38,035 nucleotides of DNA from an uncultured Lentisphaerota bacterium (GTDB lineage Bacteria; Verrucomicrobiota; Kiritimatiellia; CAIQIC01), in assembly GCA_903896925.1 (NCBI GenBank), contig CAITZM010000164.1, forward strand, positions 1-38,035, written 5' to 3'. Below the pieces are notes generated by a model. The model ran no database searches, was not told the origin of the DNA, and saw nothing but the letters and a program-made list of their open reading frames with translations. Shown piece after piece: positions 23,459 through 30,103 of this stretch. How positions within the stretch are numbered: the first letter of the stretch is position 1; every line of letters begins with the position of its first letter. A program made the translations under genes and the position numbers.

Positions 23459-24252
23459 TGACGACCAAGTTGCAGCGCACCGTCGGCAAGCGGTTCGATG
23501 CGGCGGCGGCCACCTATGACAAGCATGCCGCCATCCAGTGGTCCGTCGCGCGCCGCCTGCTCTGGGAAATCGAAAAGAACCCGGCGCCCAAGCGGATCCT
23601 GGAGATCGGCTGCGGCACGGGCCTGCTGACCGAGCAGTTGCGCGAGCGCTTTCCGCGCGCCGAGGTGCATGCCCTGGACATTGCGCCGGCGATGGTCGCC
23701 CACGCCCGCGAACGCTGGCACGGCGCCGCGCGCGTCCGCTGGCATGTGGCCGATGTCCGCCGCTACCAGCCGGCCGGCCACTTCGACCTGGTCGTCAGCA
23801 GTTGCGCGCTCCACTGGGTCGAGCCGCTGGCACCCGTCCTCCGCAAGATCCTGCGCTGGCTGAAGCCGCGCGGCCGGTTTGTCGCCGCGATCATGCTGCG
23901 CGGCACGCTGGCCGAACTGCACGCGGCGCGCCGCCGCGTCGCGCCGCACAAGCCGGTGCTGCACGCGCTGCCCTCCTTCCCGACCATCGAGGCCTTCGCC
24001 CGCCGCGCCGGCTTCGCCACGCTGACCGCGCGCCGCCACAAGGCGCTGATCGCGCTGCCCTCGGCCCGCGCGCTGCTGACCATGCTGCACGAGCAGGGCC
24101 TGACCGGCGGCCCGGTCGCCGGCAGCGGCCGACCGCTGACGCGCTCCGAGCTGCAGCAACTCGTCGCCGACTACGAAAAGCATTTTCCCGCCCGCCGCAG
24201 CGGCGTCCGCGCCACCTTCCGCGTCGCGTATCTCGCGGCGCAGAAAGCTTGA
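23458..24252 (+). CDS. bioC: Malonyl-[ACP] O-methyltransferase
   Basis: BioC methylates malonyl-ACP with SAM to open the pimelate pathway. The 264-residue chain begins with K-R-F-D-A-A-A-A-T-Y-D-K-H-A, characteristic of BioC. SAM motif I reads L-E-I-G-C-G-T-G-L-L-T-E-Q-L at about 47-60, with V-V-S-S-C-A-L-H-W-V further on. The start overlaps the bioH stop and the neighbours are bioH and bioD, which settles the role. Confidence 0.9.
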   Translation: MTTKLQRTVGKRFDAAAATYDKHAAIQWSVARRLLWEIEKNPAPKRILEIGCGTGLLTEQLRERFPRAEVHALDIAPAMVAHARERWHGAARVRWHVADVRRYQPAGHFDLVVSSCALHWVEPLAPVLRKILRWLKPRGRFVAAIMLRGTLAELHAARRRVAPHKPVLHALPSFPTIEAFARRAGFATLTARRHKALIALPSARALLTMLHEQGLTGGPVAGSGRPLTRSELQQLVADYEKHFPARRSGVRATFRVAYLAAQKA

Positions 24253-24345
24253 GGTGGGCACGGTGCAGCGGATCAACACGCCTGCGGACGCGCTGGAGGG
24301 CCACGTGCTTTCGTGGATGGCGTCATGCTCACGGTTGCCTAAGTC

Positions 24346-25122
24346 ATGAATGCTCCGGCCCAGGGCCTGTTCATCACCGGCACCGATACCGGCGTCGGCA
24401 AGACGACGGTCACCGCGGCGCTGCTGACGCTGCTGCGCACGCGCGGTGTGGATGCCGTGCCGATGAAGCCGATCCAGACCGGCTGCCTCAAGCGCGGCGG
24501 CGAGGTGGTCGCTCCCGACCTCGACTGCTGTCTGCGCGCCGCCAGGCTCACGCCCACGGTTGCAGAAGCCGAGTGGATGTGCCCCTACCGCTTCATTCCC
24601 GCCTGCTCGCCGCATCTCGCGGCACGCATTGACCGCCGCCCGATCCAGGTGCGGCGCATCGTCAGCGCCTTCCGCCGGCTCGCGTCGCGCCACGACTACG
24701 TGTTGGTCGAAGGCGCCGGCGGCGTGCTGGTGCCGCTCGACGGGCGCCGCACGATGCTCGACCTGATGCGCGCACTCGGCCTGCCGGTGCTCGTCGTCGC
24801 GCGGCCCGGACTCGGCACGCTGAACCACACGCTGCTGACGCTCGCCGCGCTGCGCGCCGCCAAACTGGACATCGCCGGCGTCGTGGTCGTCGCCACGCAG
24901 CGCGGCCGCCGCGGCCGTATCGAGCGCGACAATCTGGCGAGCATCGCCCGGCTGGGCCGCAGCCCCGTGCTCGGCCGGCTGCCTTACATCACAGCCCAGG
25001 CGGATTTCCACAAGACCGTGGCGCGGTTTTCCAAGGATTGGAAACTCGCGCCGCCGTTTTTTCCAAGCCTTGGAAAAACGCGGGTCACCCTTTCCCAGGC
25101 CTTGGAAAATGCCCGCGCCTGA
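24346..25122 (+). CDS. bioD: Dethiobiotin synthetase
   Basis: BioD closes the ureido ring of dethiobiotin with CO2 and ATP. The N-terminus shows the P-loop G-T-D-T-G-V-G-K-T-T at about 11-20, the M-K-P-I-Q-T-G segment, and V-E-G-A-G-G-V-L-V-P-L. At 258 residues it is longer than the usual 220-240. The extra C-terminal part, from about residue 225 on (A-R-F-S-K-D-W-K-L, then P-F-F-P-S-L-G-K-T, then L-S-Q-A-L-E-N), is encoded by three palindromic repeat units at 25027-25109. The stop lies 14 bases inside the next gene. bioF, bioA and bioB are not in the window. Confidence 0.93.
   Translation: MNAPAQGLFITGTDTGVGKTTVTAALLTLLRTRGVDAVPMKPIQTGCLKRGGEVVAPDLDCCLRAARLTPTVAEAEWMCPYRFIPACSPHLAARIDRRPIQVRRIVSAFRRLASRHDYVLVEGAGGVLVPLDGRRTMLDLMRALGLPVLVVARPGLGTLNHTLLTLAALRAAKLDIAGVVVVATQRGRRGRIERDNLASIARLGRSPVLGRLPYITAQADFHKTVARFSKDWKLAPPFFPSLGKTRVTLSQALENARA
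25027..25109. repeat. Triple TTTCCA-N5-TGGAAA palindrome at the bioD-midA junction
   Basis: Three units lie in a row: 25027-25044 (TTTTCC-AAGGAT-TGGAAA), 25057-25078 (TTTTTTCCAAGCCTTGGAAA plus two A) and 25091-25109 (TTTCCC-AGGCC-TTGGAAAA). Unit spacing is 12 bases in both gaps. All three are read in frame as the end of BioD, and the last supplies the A of the ATG of the next gene. Confidence 0.75.
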
Positions 25123-26176
25123 CTCCAGCCGGCCGGAGCTGCTCGCGGCCCTCCGCGCCGAACTCGCGCGCGCCGGCGGGACCATCACCTTCGCGCGGTT
25201 CATGGAACTCGCGCTCTACCACCCTCAGTTCGGCTACTACACCGGCGGCGCGGCGCGCATCGGCCGGGAGGGCGACTTCTTCACCAGTGTCAGCGCCGGC
25301 CCGCTCTTCGGCCGGATGCTCGCGGGGGTTTTCCAGAAGCTGCGCGCGGAAAGCGCTGATGATCAGTTCGCCGTCTGGGAATTTGGCGGACGCGGCGGCG
25401 AGTTGCGCGCCGATGCGCTCGCGGTGGCGCCGGACCTCCCGTGGCACGTCCTCGAGGCCGGCGCACCGCTGCCCGCCGAGCTGAGCGGTTGCGTCTTCTC
25501 CAACGAGCTGCTCGACGCGCTGCCGGTCCACCGCGTGCAGGTGCAGGGGGGCGCCTGGCGGGAGCTGTACGTGGCCGCGGGCGCTGCCGGCTTTGTCGAG
25601 GAACCGGGCCCGCTCTCCGACCCGCGGCTGGCGGCGGCGCTGCGCGACCTGCCGGTCGCGCAGATGGAGGGCTATCGCACGGAAATCAACCTGCGCGCCC
25701 AGGACTGGCTGGGACAGATCGCCGCGCGGCTGCGCCGCGGCTGGATCCTGACCTTCGACTATGGCTTCGAGCGCGACGACTATTTTGCGCCGCACCGGCG
25801 TGACGGCCACCTGCAGTGCTATGTCCGGCACACGCGCCATGGCGACCCGTTCGCCAACCTCGGCGCGCAGGACCTCACCGCACACGTGGATTTTTCGGCC
25901 TTCATGGACTGCGGCCGCGCGCTCGGGCTGGAGCCGGTGCGGTTCTGCGAGCAGGGGAAATTTCTGTTGGACGAAGGCGCGGACCTCATCCGGAACATCG
26001 TCGAGCGCGACGCCGGAAAATATTCGCCTGAACGGAATGCCATCCATCAACTCATCCATCCCGCCCACATGGGCCGCGCCTTCAAGGCGCTGCTGCAGCG
26101 GAAAGGTGGCCGGTTGGCTCCGCCAGACGTGCCGTCCCACGGAGCAGAAAGCGGCGGGACGCCGCTTCCACGATAG
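25109..26176 (+). CDS. MidA/NDUFAF7-like SAM-dependent methyltransferase
   Basis: The family (PF02636-type) includes NDUFAF7, which methylates an arginine of respiratory complex I during assembly; bacterial members are poorly studied. The start region shows I-T-F-A-R-F-M-E-L-A-L-Y-H-P-Q-F-G-Y-Y, then G-R-E-G-D-F-F-T-S-V. Further family features are F-S-N-E-L-L-D-A-L-P-V-H-R-V and L-T-F-D-Y-G-F and, later, D-L-T-A-H-V-D-F. I take ATG 25109, 355 residues; a frame upstream to 25070 starts at TTG in the repeat. The C-terminal 20 residues or so (P-P-D-V-P-S-H-G-A-E-S-G-G) are encoded by a GC-rich repeat. It overlaps the bioD end by 14 bases. Confidence 0.85.
   Translation: MPAPDSSRPELLAALRAELARAGGTITFARFMELALYHPQFGYYTGGAARIGREGDFFTSVSAGPLFGRMLAGVFQKLRAESADDQFAVWEFGGRGGELRADALAVAPDLPWHVLEAGAPLPAELSGCVFSNELLDALPVHRVQVQGGAWRELYVAAGAAGFVEEPGPLSDPRLAAALRDLPVAQMEGYRTEINLRAQDWLGQIAARLRRGWILTFDYGFERDDYFAPHRRDGHLQCYVRHTRHGDPFANLGAQDLTAHVDFSAFMDCGRALGLEPVRFCEQGKFLLDEGADLIRNIVERDAGKYSPERNAIHQLIHPAHMGRAFKALLQRKGGRLAPPDVPSHGAESGGTPLPR
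26133..26167. repeat. GC-rich hairpin repeat forming the end of the methyltransferase gene
   Basis: CGTCCC (26133-26138) can pair with GGGACG (26156-26161). Alternatively AAGCGGC (26149-26155) can pair with GCCGCTT (26161-26167) around GGGAC. Competing stems of this form are common in dispersed environmental repeats of the G-C-C-G-C-T-T-C-C-A-C-G type. The element supplies the last codons and comes just before the stop of the methyltransferase gene. Confidence 0.45.
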
Positions 26177-26254
26177 GCGCTGCGCCGGCTGAAACAGGTG
26201 TTTTGCGAAATCCTCGCAAGCGCGAGAAACGTCCCCGCTGGCCGGAGGGGCAGG

Positions 26255-26707
26255 TCAGAACGTGCTCGCCCAGCGGGGCGCCGCGCCGCGCCGCAGCCAG
26301 GCGGGCAGGCTGCGCCGGAGGATGTGCGGCTGGAGTCCGGCGCGCGCGAGCTGACCGAGCGGGCACCAGTAGAACTCGATCTTCTCTTCCCTCGAGGCCG
26401 GCGGGCGCTGCAGGCTGGCGCGCGGCAACCGGAAGGCGAAGACGAAGTTGAACTCCACGGTGCGCGCGCCCTTATGGTCGAAGGCGTGCTGCACCAGGCC
26501 GAGAAATTTTCCGATGCGGCAGTCCAGGCCCAGCTCTTCGACGAGTTCCCGGTGCAGGGCATCGGGCGCGCGTTCCTCGCCCTCGAGATGGCCGCCGGGC
26601 AGATAGACGTTGCCACGCTTGCGGTTGCGGCAGAGCAGGACGTGGCCGCGCTGCACGCACACGCCACGGGAGATGAGTTCGGGAACGAGCGTTTCTTTTG
26701 TTTTCAT
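26255..26707 (-). CDS. NUDIX hydrolase
   Basis: NUDIX enzymes cleave nucleoside diphosphates linked to another group. The box is complete: G39-x5-E45-x7-R53-E54-L55-V56-E57-E58-L59-G60-L61, matching GX5EX7REUXEEXGU. A P-G-G-H-L motif precedes it. The 150 residues start at ATG 26707 with M-K-T-K-E-T; the frame upstream runs into the tRNA and is not coding. The substrate cannot be told. It lies just downstream of tRNA-Leu on the same strand. Confidence 0.88.
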   Translation of the reverse strand: MKTKETLVPELISRGVCVQRGHVLLCRNRKRGNVYLPGGHLEGEERAPDALHRELVEELGLDCRIGKFLGLVQHAFDHKGARTVEFNFVFAFRLPRASLQRPPASREEKIEFYWCPLGQLARAGLQPHILRRSLPAWLRRGAAPRWASTF

Positions 26708-26743
26708 GCCTGACCGGCCTGCCGGCCGGCATTTCCCTTTTAT

Positions 26744-26827
26744 TGGTGGGCGAAGGGGGACTTGAACCCCCACGGCTTGCGCCACAAGCTCCTAAGGCTT
26801 GCGTGTCTGCCATTCCACCATTCGCCC
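26744..26827 (-). tRNA. tRNA-Leu (anticodon TAG)
   Basis: Read on the minus strand, the acceptor arms GGGCGAA and TTCGCCC pair fully. They are followed by discriminator A and an encoded CCA. The anticodon stem CAAGC/GCTTG encloses loop CTTAGGA with anticodon TAG. A long variable arm (type II) and the T-arm GGGGG-TTCAAGT-CCCCC are present. The 84-base length with CCA fits tRNA-Leu. Confidence 0.97.
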
Positions 26828-26874
26828 GATAATCGACCCGCGGCAACCCGACCGGTCACCATGTGCCGGGGCCT

Positions 26875-26902
26875 AGGATAGCAGCTTATTGGGGGCAGGC
26901 AA
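26875..26902 (-). promoter_or_regulatory. Predicted promoter for tRNA-Leu
   Basis: On the minus strand TTGCCT (26902-26897) is followed after 16 bases by TATCCT (26880-26875). It would start a transcript about 40 bases upstream of the tRNA. Called from consensus and spacing only. Confidence 0.35.
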
Positions 26903-27107
26903 CCGCGGCCTGAAAAGGGCCGGCACGGGTAGTCCGACGCCGGCCCCTACAGGTAGAGCGAAGACAAGACTTGGGTTTTCACGCGAAAAGCAGTGCGGCG
27001 GCGCGGGGCCAAACCGTTCCGGCCCTGCCAACATGGGGCTGTTCTTGTCAGGTGCGGACGCGCTGGGGGTTTCCATTTGCCGCGCAGAGCCTTTCGTGCT
27101 ATTGAAC

Positions 27108-27135
27108 CAAAATGTTCCCAAACGAGGACATTTTG
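27108..27135. promoter_or_regulatory. Operator-like inverted repeat upstream of the hydrogenase genes
   Basis: CAAAATGT (27108-27115) and ACATTTTG (27128-27135) are exact reverse complements around a 12-base centre. The centre also has CC/GG matching, so the palindrome is nearly 11+11. It is A+T rich in a G+C-rich stretch and lies about 80 bases before the hydrogenase start. This is the form of a dimeric-regulator site. No matching regulator gene is in the window. The rest of the gap 26828-27217 holds the tRNA promoter and otherwise nothing clear. Confidence 0.45.
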
Positions 27136-27217
27136 TTGGCTCGGGCGGGGTTTACATCCCTTGGCATATGTCCTGCTAGTCAGACACGCGACACCCAACC
27201 ACGAGGCTGATGTAGCT

Positions 27218-28183
27218 ATGTCCATCGCGAGACGGGATTTCTTGAAGTACTGCTGGCTGGCCGCCGGCGTGCTATCGCTTTCACCCGCCAAGTTCAGCTT
27301 GTTGCGCGAAGCCCTGGCGAACCCGGCGGCGCCCTCCGTGATCTGGCTGCATGGCAGTTCGTGCACGGGTTGCTCGGTGTCGCTGCTCAACCGCATCTCC
27401 GATGCCGCCCCGTTCACGATCAAAGAGACGCTCACCGATGCCATCAACCTCGTCTATCATGCGACGCTGATGACACCGGCGGGCGATGCGGCCGTGTCGG
27501 AACTGAGGAAGGTCTACAACAGCGGCAACTATGTGCTGGTGCTCGAAGGCGGGGTGCCGACGGCGTTCGGCGGCGGGCCGTGCATCGTCTACAGTTTGCA
27601 CGGGCAGGAGACCACCTACCAACAGGCCGTGCAGGAGCTGGCGGCGAAGGCGCTGGCCCTGGTGTGCGTGGGCACCTGTGCCTCGTTCGGCGGCATCCCC
27701 GCGGCGGGCAGCAACCCGACCGGCGTAGTCAGCGTGCATGCGCTCACAGGGCGGACGACGATCAACATCTCCGGCTGCCCCGCGAATCCCGACTGGATCA
27801 TCTGGGCGATCGTGCAACTGCTGACCGGCACACCGGTGGACCTCGACGCCGACGGCCGGCCGACCGCGCTCTATGCCAGGAACCTGGCCGGCACGGCCAC
27901 GCCGGGCCTGCTCCACGACAAATGTCCGCGCAACCAAACCGTCAACCCGGCCGCGCCGGAGCTGGCCACCAGCTTCGCCGATTGCAACGGGGCGTGCCTG
28001 CGCAACCTGGGCTGCCGCGGGCCGGTGACCAACGCGCGCTGCAACGGGGGCTGGAACATCAAGGCCGCCGACCCCGCGGCCGCGCCTGTCGACCGCTTTC
28101 AAAACAACTGGTGCATCGGCGTCAACGCGCCCTGCCACGGTTGCGTCGAGAAGGATTTCCCCGGAGGCCCCTTCTACCTTTGA
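27218..28183 (+). CDS. hyaA: [NiFe]-hydrogenase small subunit, Tat-exported
   Basis: The small subunit carries three iron-sulfur clusters that lead electrons away from the nickel-iron site. A Tat signal is present (A-R-R-D-F-L-K at residues 4-10). Proximal-cluster cysteines are C49 and C52 in S-S-C-T-G-C-S, C154 and C187. Distal ligands are H233, C236, C260 and C266; medial ones are among C275, C299, C306 and C309. The motif is C-T-G-C, not C-T-C-C, so the extra cysteines of oxygen-tolerant group 1d enzymes are missing. The 321 residues end without a C-terminal transmembrane helix. A group 1-like periplasmic uptake role is likely. ATG 27218 is preceded by GAGG at longish spacing. Symbol given by analogy. 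Confidence 0.88.
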   Translation: MSIARRDFLKYCWLAAGVLSLSPAKFSLLREALANPAAPSVIWLHGSSCTGCSVSLLNRISDAAPFTIKETLTDAINLVYHATLMTPAGDAAVSELRKVYNSGNYVLVLEGGVPTAFGGGPCIVYSLHGQETTYQQAVQELAAKALALVCVGTCASFGGIPAAGSNPTGVVSVHALTGRTTINISGCPANPDWIIWAIVQLLTGTPVDLDADGRPTALYARNLAGTATPGLLHDKCPRNQTVNPAAPELATSFADCNGACLRNLGCRGPVTNARCNGGWNIKAADPAAAPVDRFQNNWCIGVNAPCHGCVEKDFPGGPFYL

Positions 28184-28223
28184 TGTGTCGCGCCGTGGAA
28201 GCTGTTCAATAAGGATATATGCC

Positions 28224-29639
28224 ATGCCTGTGATTGTAGCCGCGATCGACCCGGTGACCCGCATCGAGGGCCACCTGAAAGTGGATGTGACGGTGGACAC
28301 CGTCGGCGGTGTCCAGCAGGTCACCGACGTCAAGACCGTGGGCACGCTGTTCCGCGGCTTTGAAAAAATCCTGGAGGGCCGCGACCCGCGCGACGCCCCG
28401 CTGATCACCTCGCGCATCTGCGGCGTCTGCCCGACCTCGCATTCGGTCGCGGCCGTGCTGGCGCTGGACCAGGCGGGCGGCGTGACGCCGCCGGCGGCGG
28501 GGCGCGTGCTGCGCAACCTGGTGCATGGCGCCTGCTATCTCGAATCGCACATCCTCCATTTCTACCTGCTCTCGCTGCCCGACTACATCCAGGGCCCCGG
28601 CATGCCGCCATGGACGCCCGGCTTCGAGATGGAGCATCGTGTGGACAAGGCCGCCGCCGGACGCTTCCTGGCGAACTATCTGGCGGCGATCAACATCCGG
28701 CGCCAGTGCCATGAGATGGGCGCGTTGTTCGGAGGCAAACTGCCGCACAGCCCCGGCTACATCGCCGGCGGTTTTACGGCGGTGCCGGCGGCGGACAAGA
28801 TCGCCGCTTTCCAGTCGCTGCTGGCCACCATCCAGAATTTCATCAACACCAGCTACGTGCCGGACGTGGAGGCGCTGTCTTCGCTCTATAGCGATTACTT
28901 CTTGGTCGGCCGCGGCTACGGAAACCTGCTGAGCTACGGAGTCTTCGAACTGAACGACGCCGGCAGCAGCAAGCTGTTCACCCGCGGCCGCATCATCGCC
29001 GGCGCCGGCACGGCACAGGCGGTGGACGTGGCGCAGATCACCGAGAGCGTGACGCACTCGTGGTACAGCAACGCCGCCAACAACCTCAACCCCGCCAGCG
29101 GCGACACGGTCGCGCAATATCCCAAGCCCGGCGGCTACAGCTGGCTCAAGGCCCCGCGCTATGGCGGTGTGCCCTATGAATGCGGCCCGCTCGCGCGCAT
29201 GTGGGTCAACGGCGAGTACACCAACGGCGTCTCCGTGATGGACCGCATCCGCGCCCGCGCCTACGAGGCGCGCAAGCTCGCCGCCGCCATGCAGACCTGG
29301 CTCGGCCAGCTCGCCGTCGGTGCCAGCACCTACACGCCGTTCACCACGCCGTCCGGCGCCGTCTCCGCGATGGGCCTCACCGAGGCGCCGCGCGGCGCGC
29401 TCGGCCACTGGGTCAGCCTGAGCGGCGGCGCGATCGCCCGCTACCAGGTGATCACGCCCACCTGCTGGACCATTTCGCCGCGCGACAGCGCCGACCAGCT
29501 CGGCCCGCTCGAGAAAGCGCTCATGGGCACACCGGTCAACAACGTCCAGCATCCCGTCGAGGTGCTGCGCGTGATCCACTCGGTAGATCCGTGCCTCGAC
29601 TGCGCCACGCACGTCATCAAGGTCTCGCAGCCCGCATGA
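28224..29639 (+). CDS. hyaB: [NiFe]-hydrogenase large subunit
   Basis: The large subunit holds the Ni-Fe(CN)2CO site. The L1 motif R-I-C-G-V-C-P-T-S-H has C66 and C69; the L2 motif D-P-C-L-D-C-A-T-H has C457 and C460, ending at H463. A D-P-V-T-R-I-E-G-H start is typical. After H463 only eight residues remain (V-I-K-V-S-Q-P-A), shorter than the roughly 15-residue tail often removed by the maturation protease. At 471 residues the protein is compact. ATG 28224 has AAGGA at 28211-28215. The stop overlaps the protease gene start (ATGA). It has no export signal and should ride out with the small subunit through Tat. Symbol given by analogy. Confidence 0.93.
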   Translation: MPVIVAAIDPVTRIEGHLKVDVTVDTVGGVQQVTDVKTVGTLFRGFEKILEGRDPRDAPLITSRICGVCPTSHSVAAVLALDQAGGVTPPAAGRVLRNLVHGACYLESHILHFYLLSLPDYIQGPGMPPWTPGFEMEHRVDKAAAGRFLANYLAAINIRRQCHEMGALFGGKLPHSPGYIAGGFTAVPAADKIAAFQSLLATIQNFINTSYVPDVEALSSLYSDYFLVGRGYGNLLSYGVFELNDAGSSKLFTRGRIIAGAGTAQAVDVAQITESVTHSWYSNAANNLNPASGDTVAQYPKPGGYSWLKAPRYGGVPYECGPLARMWVNGEYTNGVSVMDRIRARAYEARKLAAAMQTWLGQLAVGASTYTPFTTPSGAVSAMGLTEAPRGALGHWVSLSGGAIARYQVITPTCWTISPRDSADQLGPLEKALMGTPVNNVQHPVEVLRVIHSVDPCLDCATHVIKVSQPA

Positions 29640-30103
29640 AGCACGACCTCGTCATCTTCGGCATAGGCAATCTGCTGCTGTCAGACGATGGCGTCGGCGT
29701 CCACGCCGCGCGCCGGCTCGCCGCCGATCCGCCGCCGGGCACGGAGGTCGTCGATGCGGGCACGGATTTTCTCTCCGCACTGCCTTACCTCGAACAAACC
29801 CGCCGTGCGCTGATCATCGATGCCGTCCAGGGCGGCGGCGCGCCCGGCACCCTCTATCGCCTGACCGAGGACGACCTCGCGCCGCAGCACGCACGCACGG
29901 CGCACGCGACGAACCTGCTGGCCGCGCGCAACCTGCTCGCGCCCGGCGCCGCGCCGGACATTCTCGTGCTCGGCGTCGAGCCGGACGTGCTCGACTACGG
30001 GATGGAACTTTCGCCGGCGGTGGCCGCGGCCTTGCCGCGCGTCATCGCCCAGGCCCGCGCACTGGCCCTGGACTGGAAGACCGCACCTTGTGTCACCGTA
30101 TGA
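29636..30103 (+). CDS. hyaD: Hydrogenase maturation protease
   Basis: Proteases of the HyaD/HybD family check nickel insertion and clip the C-terminal peptide of the large subunit. The 155 residues begin with L-V-I-F-G-I-G-N-L-L-L-S-D-D-G-V-G-V-H, in which the second D stands where many relatives have the nickel-binding E. L-I-I-D-A-V-Q follows near residue 60. The start overlaps the large-subunit stop and the end overlaps the next start, so it is translated in series with its substrate. Confidence 0.9.
   Translation: MKHDLVIFGIGNLLLSDDGVGVHAARRLAADPPPGTEVVDAGTDFLSALPYLEQTRRALIIDAVQGGGAPGTLYRLTEDDLAPQHARTAHATNLLAARNLLAPGAAPDILVLGVEPDVLDYGMELSPAVAAALPRVIAQARALALDWKTAPCVTV

Noticed and set aside
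22762..25203. 813-codon minus-strand frame opposite the bio genes
   Set aside because: Antisense to three clearly recognised genes and rich in low-complexity A/R/G.
27102..27160. Sigma-70-type promoter before the hydrogenase genes
   Set aside because: TTGAAC and TTGTTG are present but no -10 match occurs at suitable spacing, so I report only the palindrome.
1391..28199. The 14-mer TGTCGCGCCGTGGA shared by pheT (1391-1404) and the hyaA-hyaB gap (28186-28199)
   Set aside because: In 38 kb of G+C-rich DNA a 14-base exact match can arise by chance, and the flanks do not extend the match.
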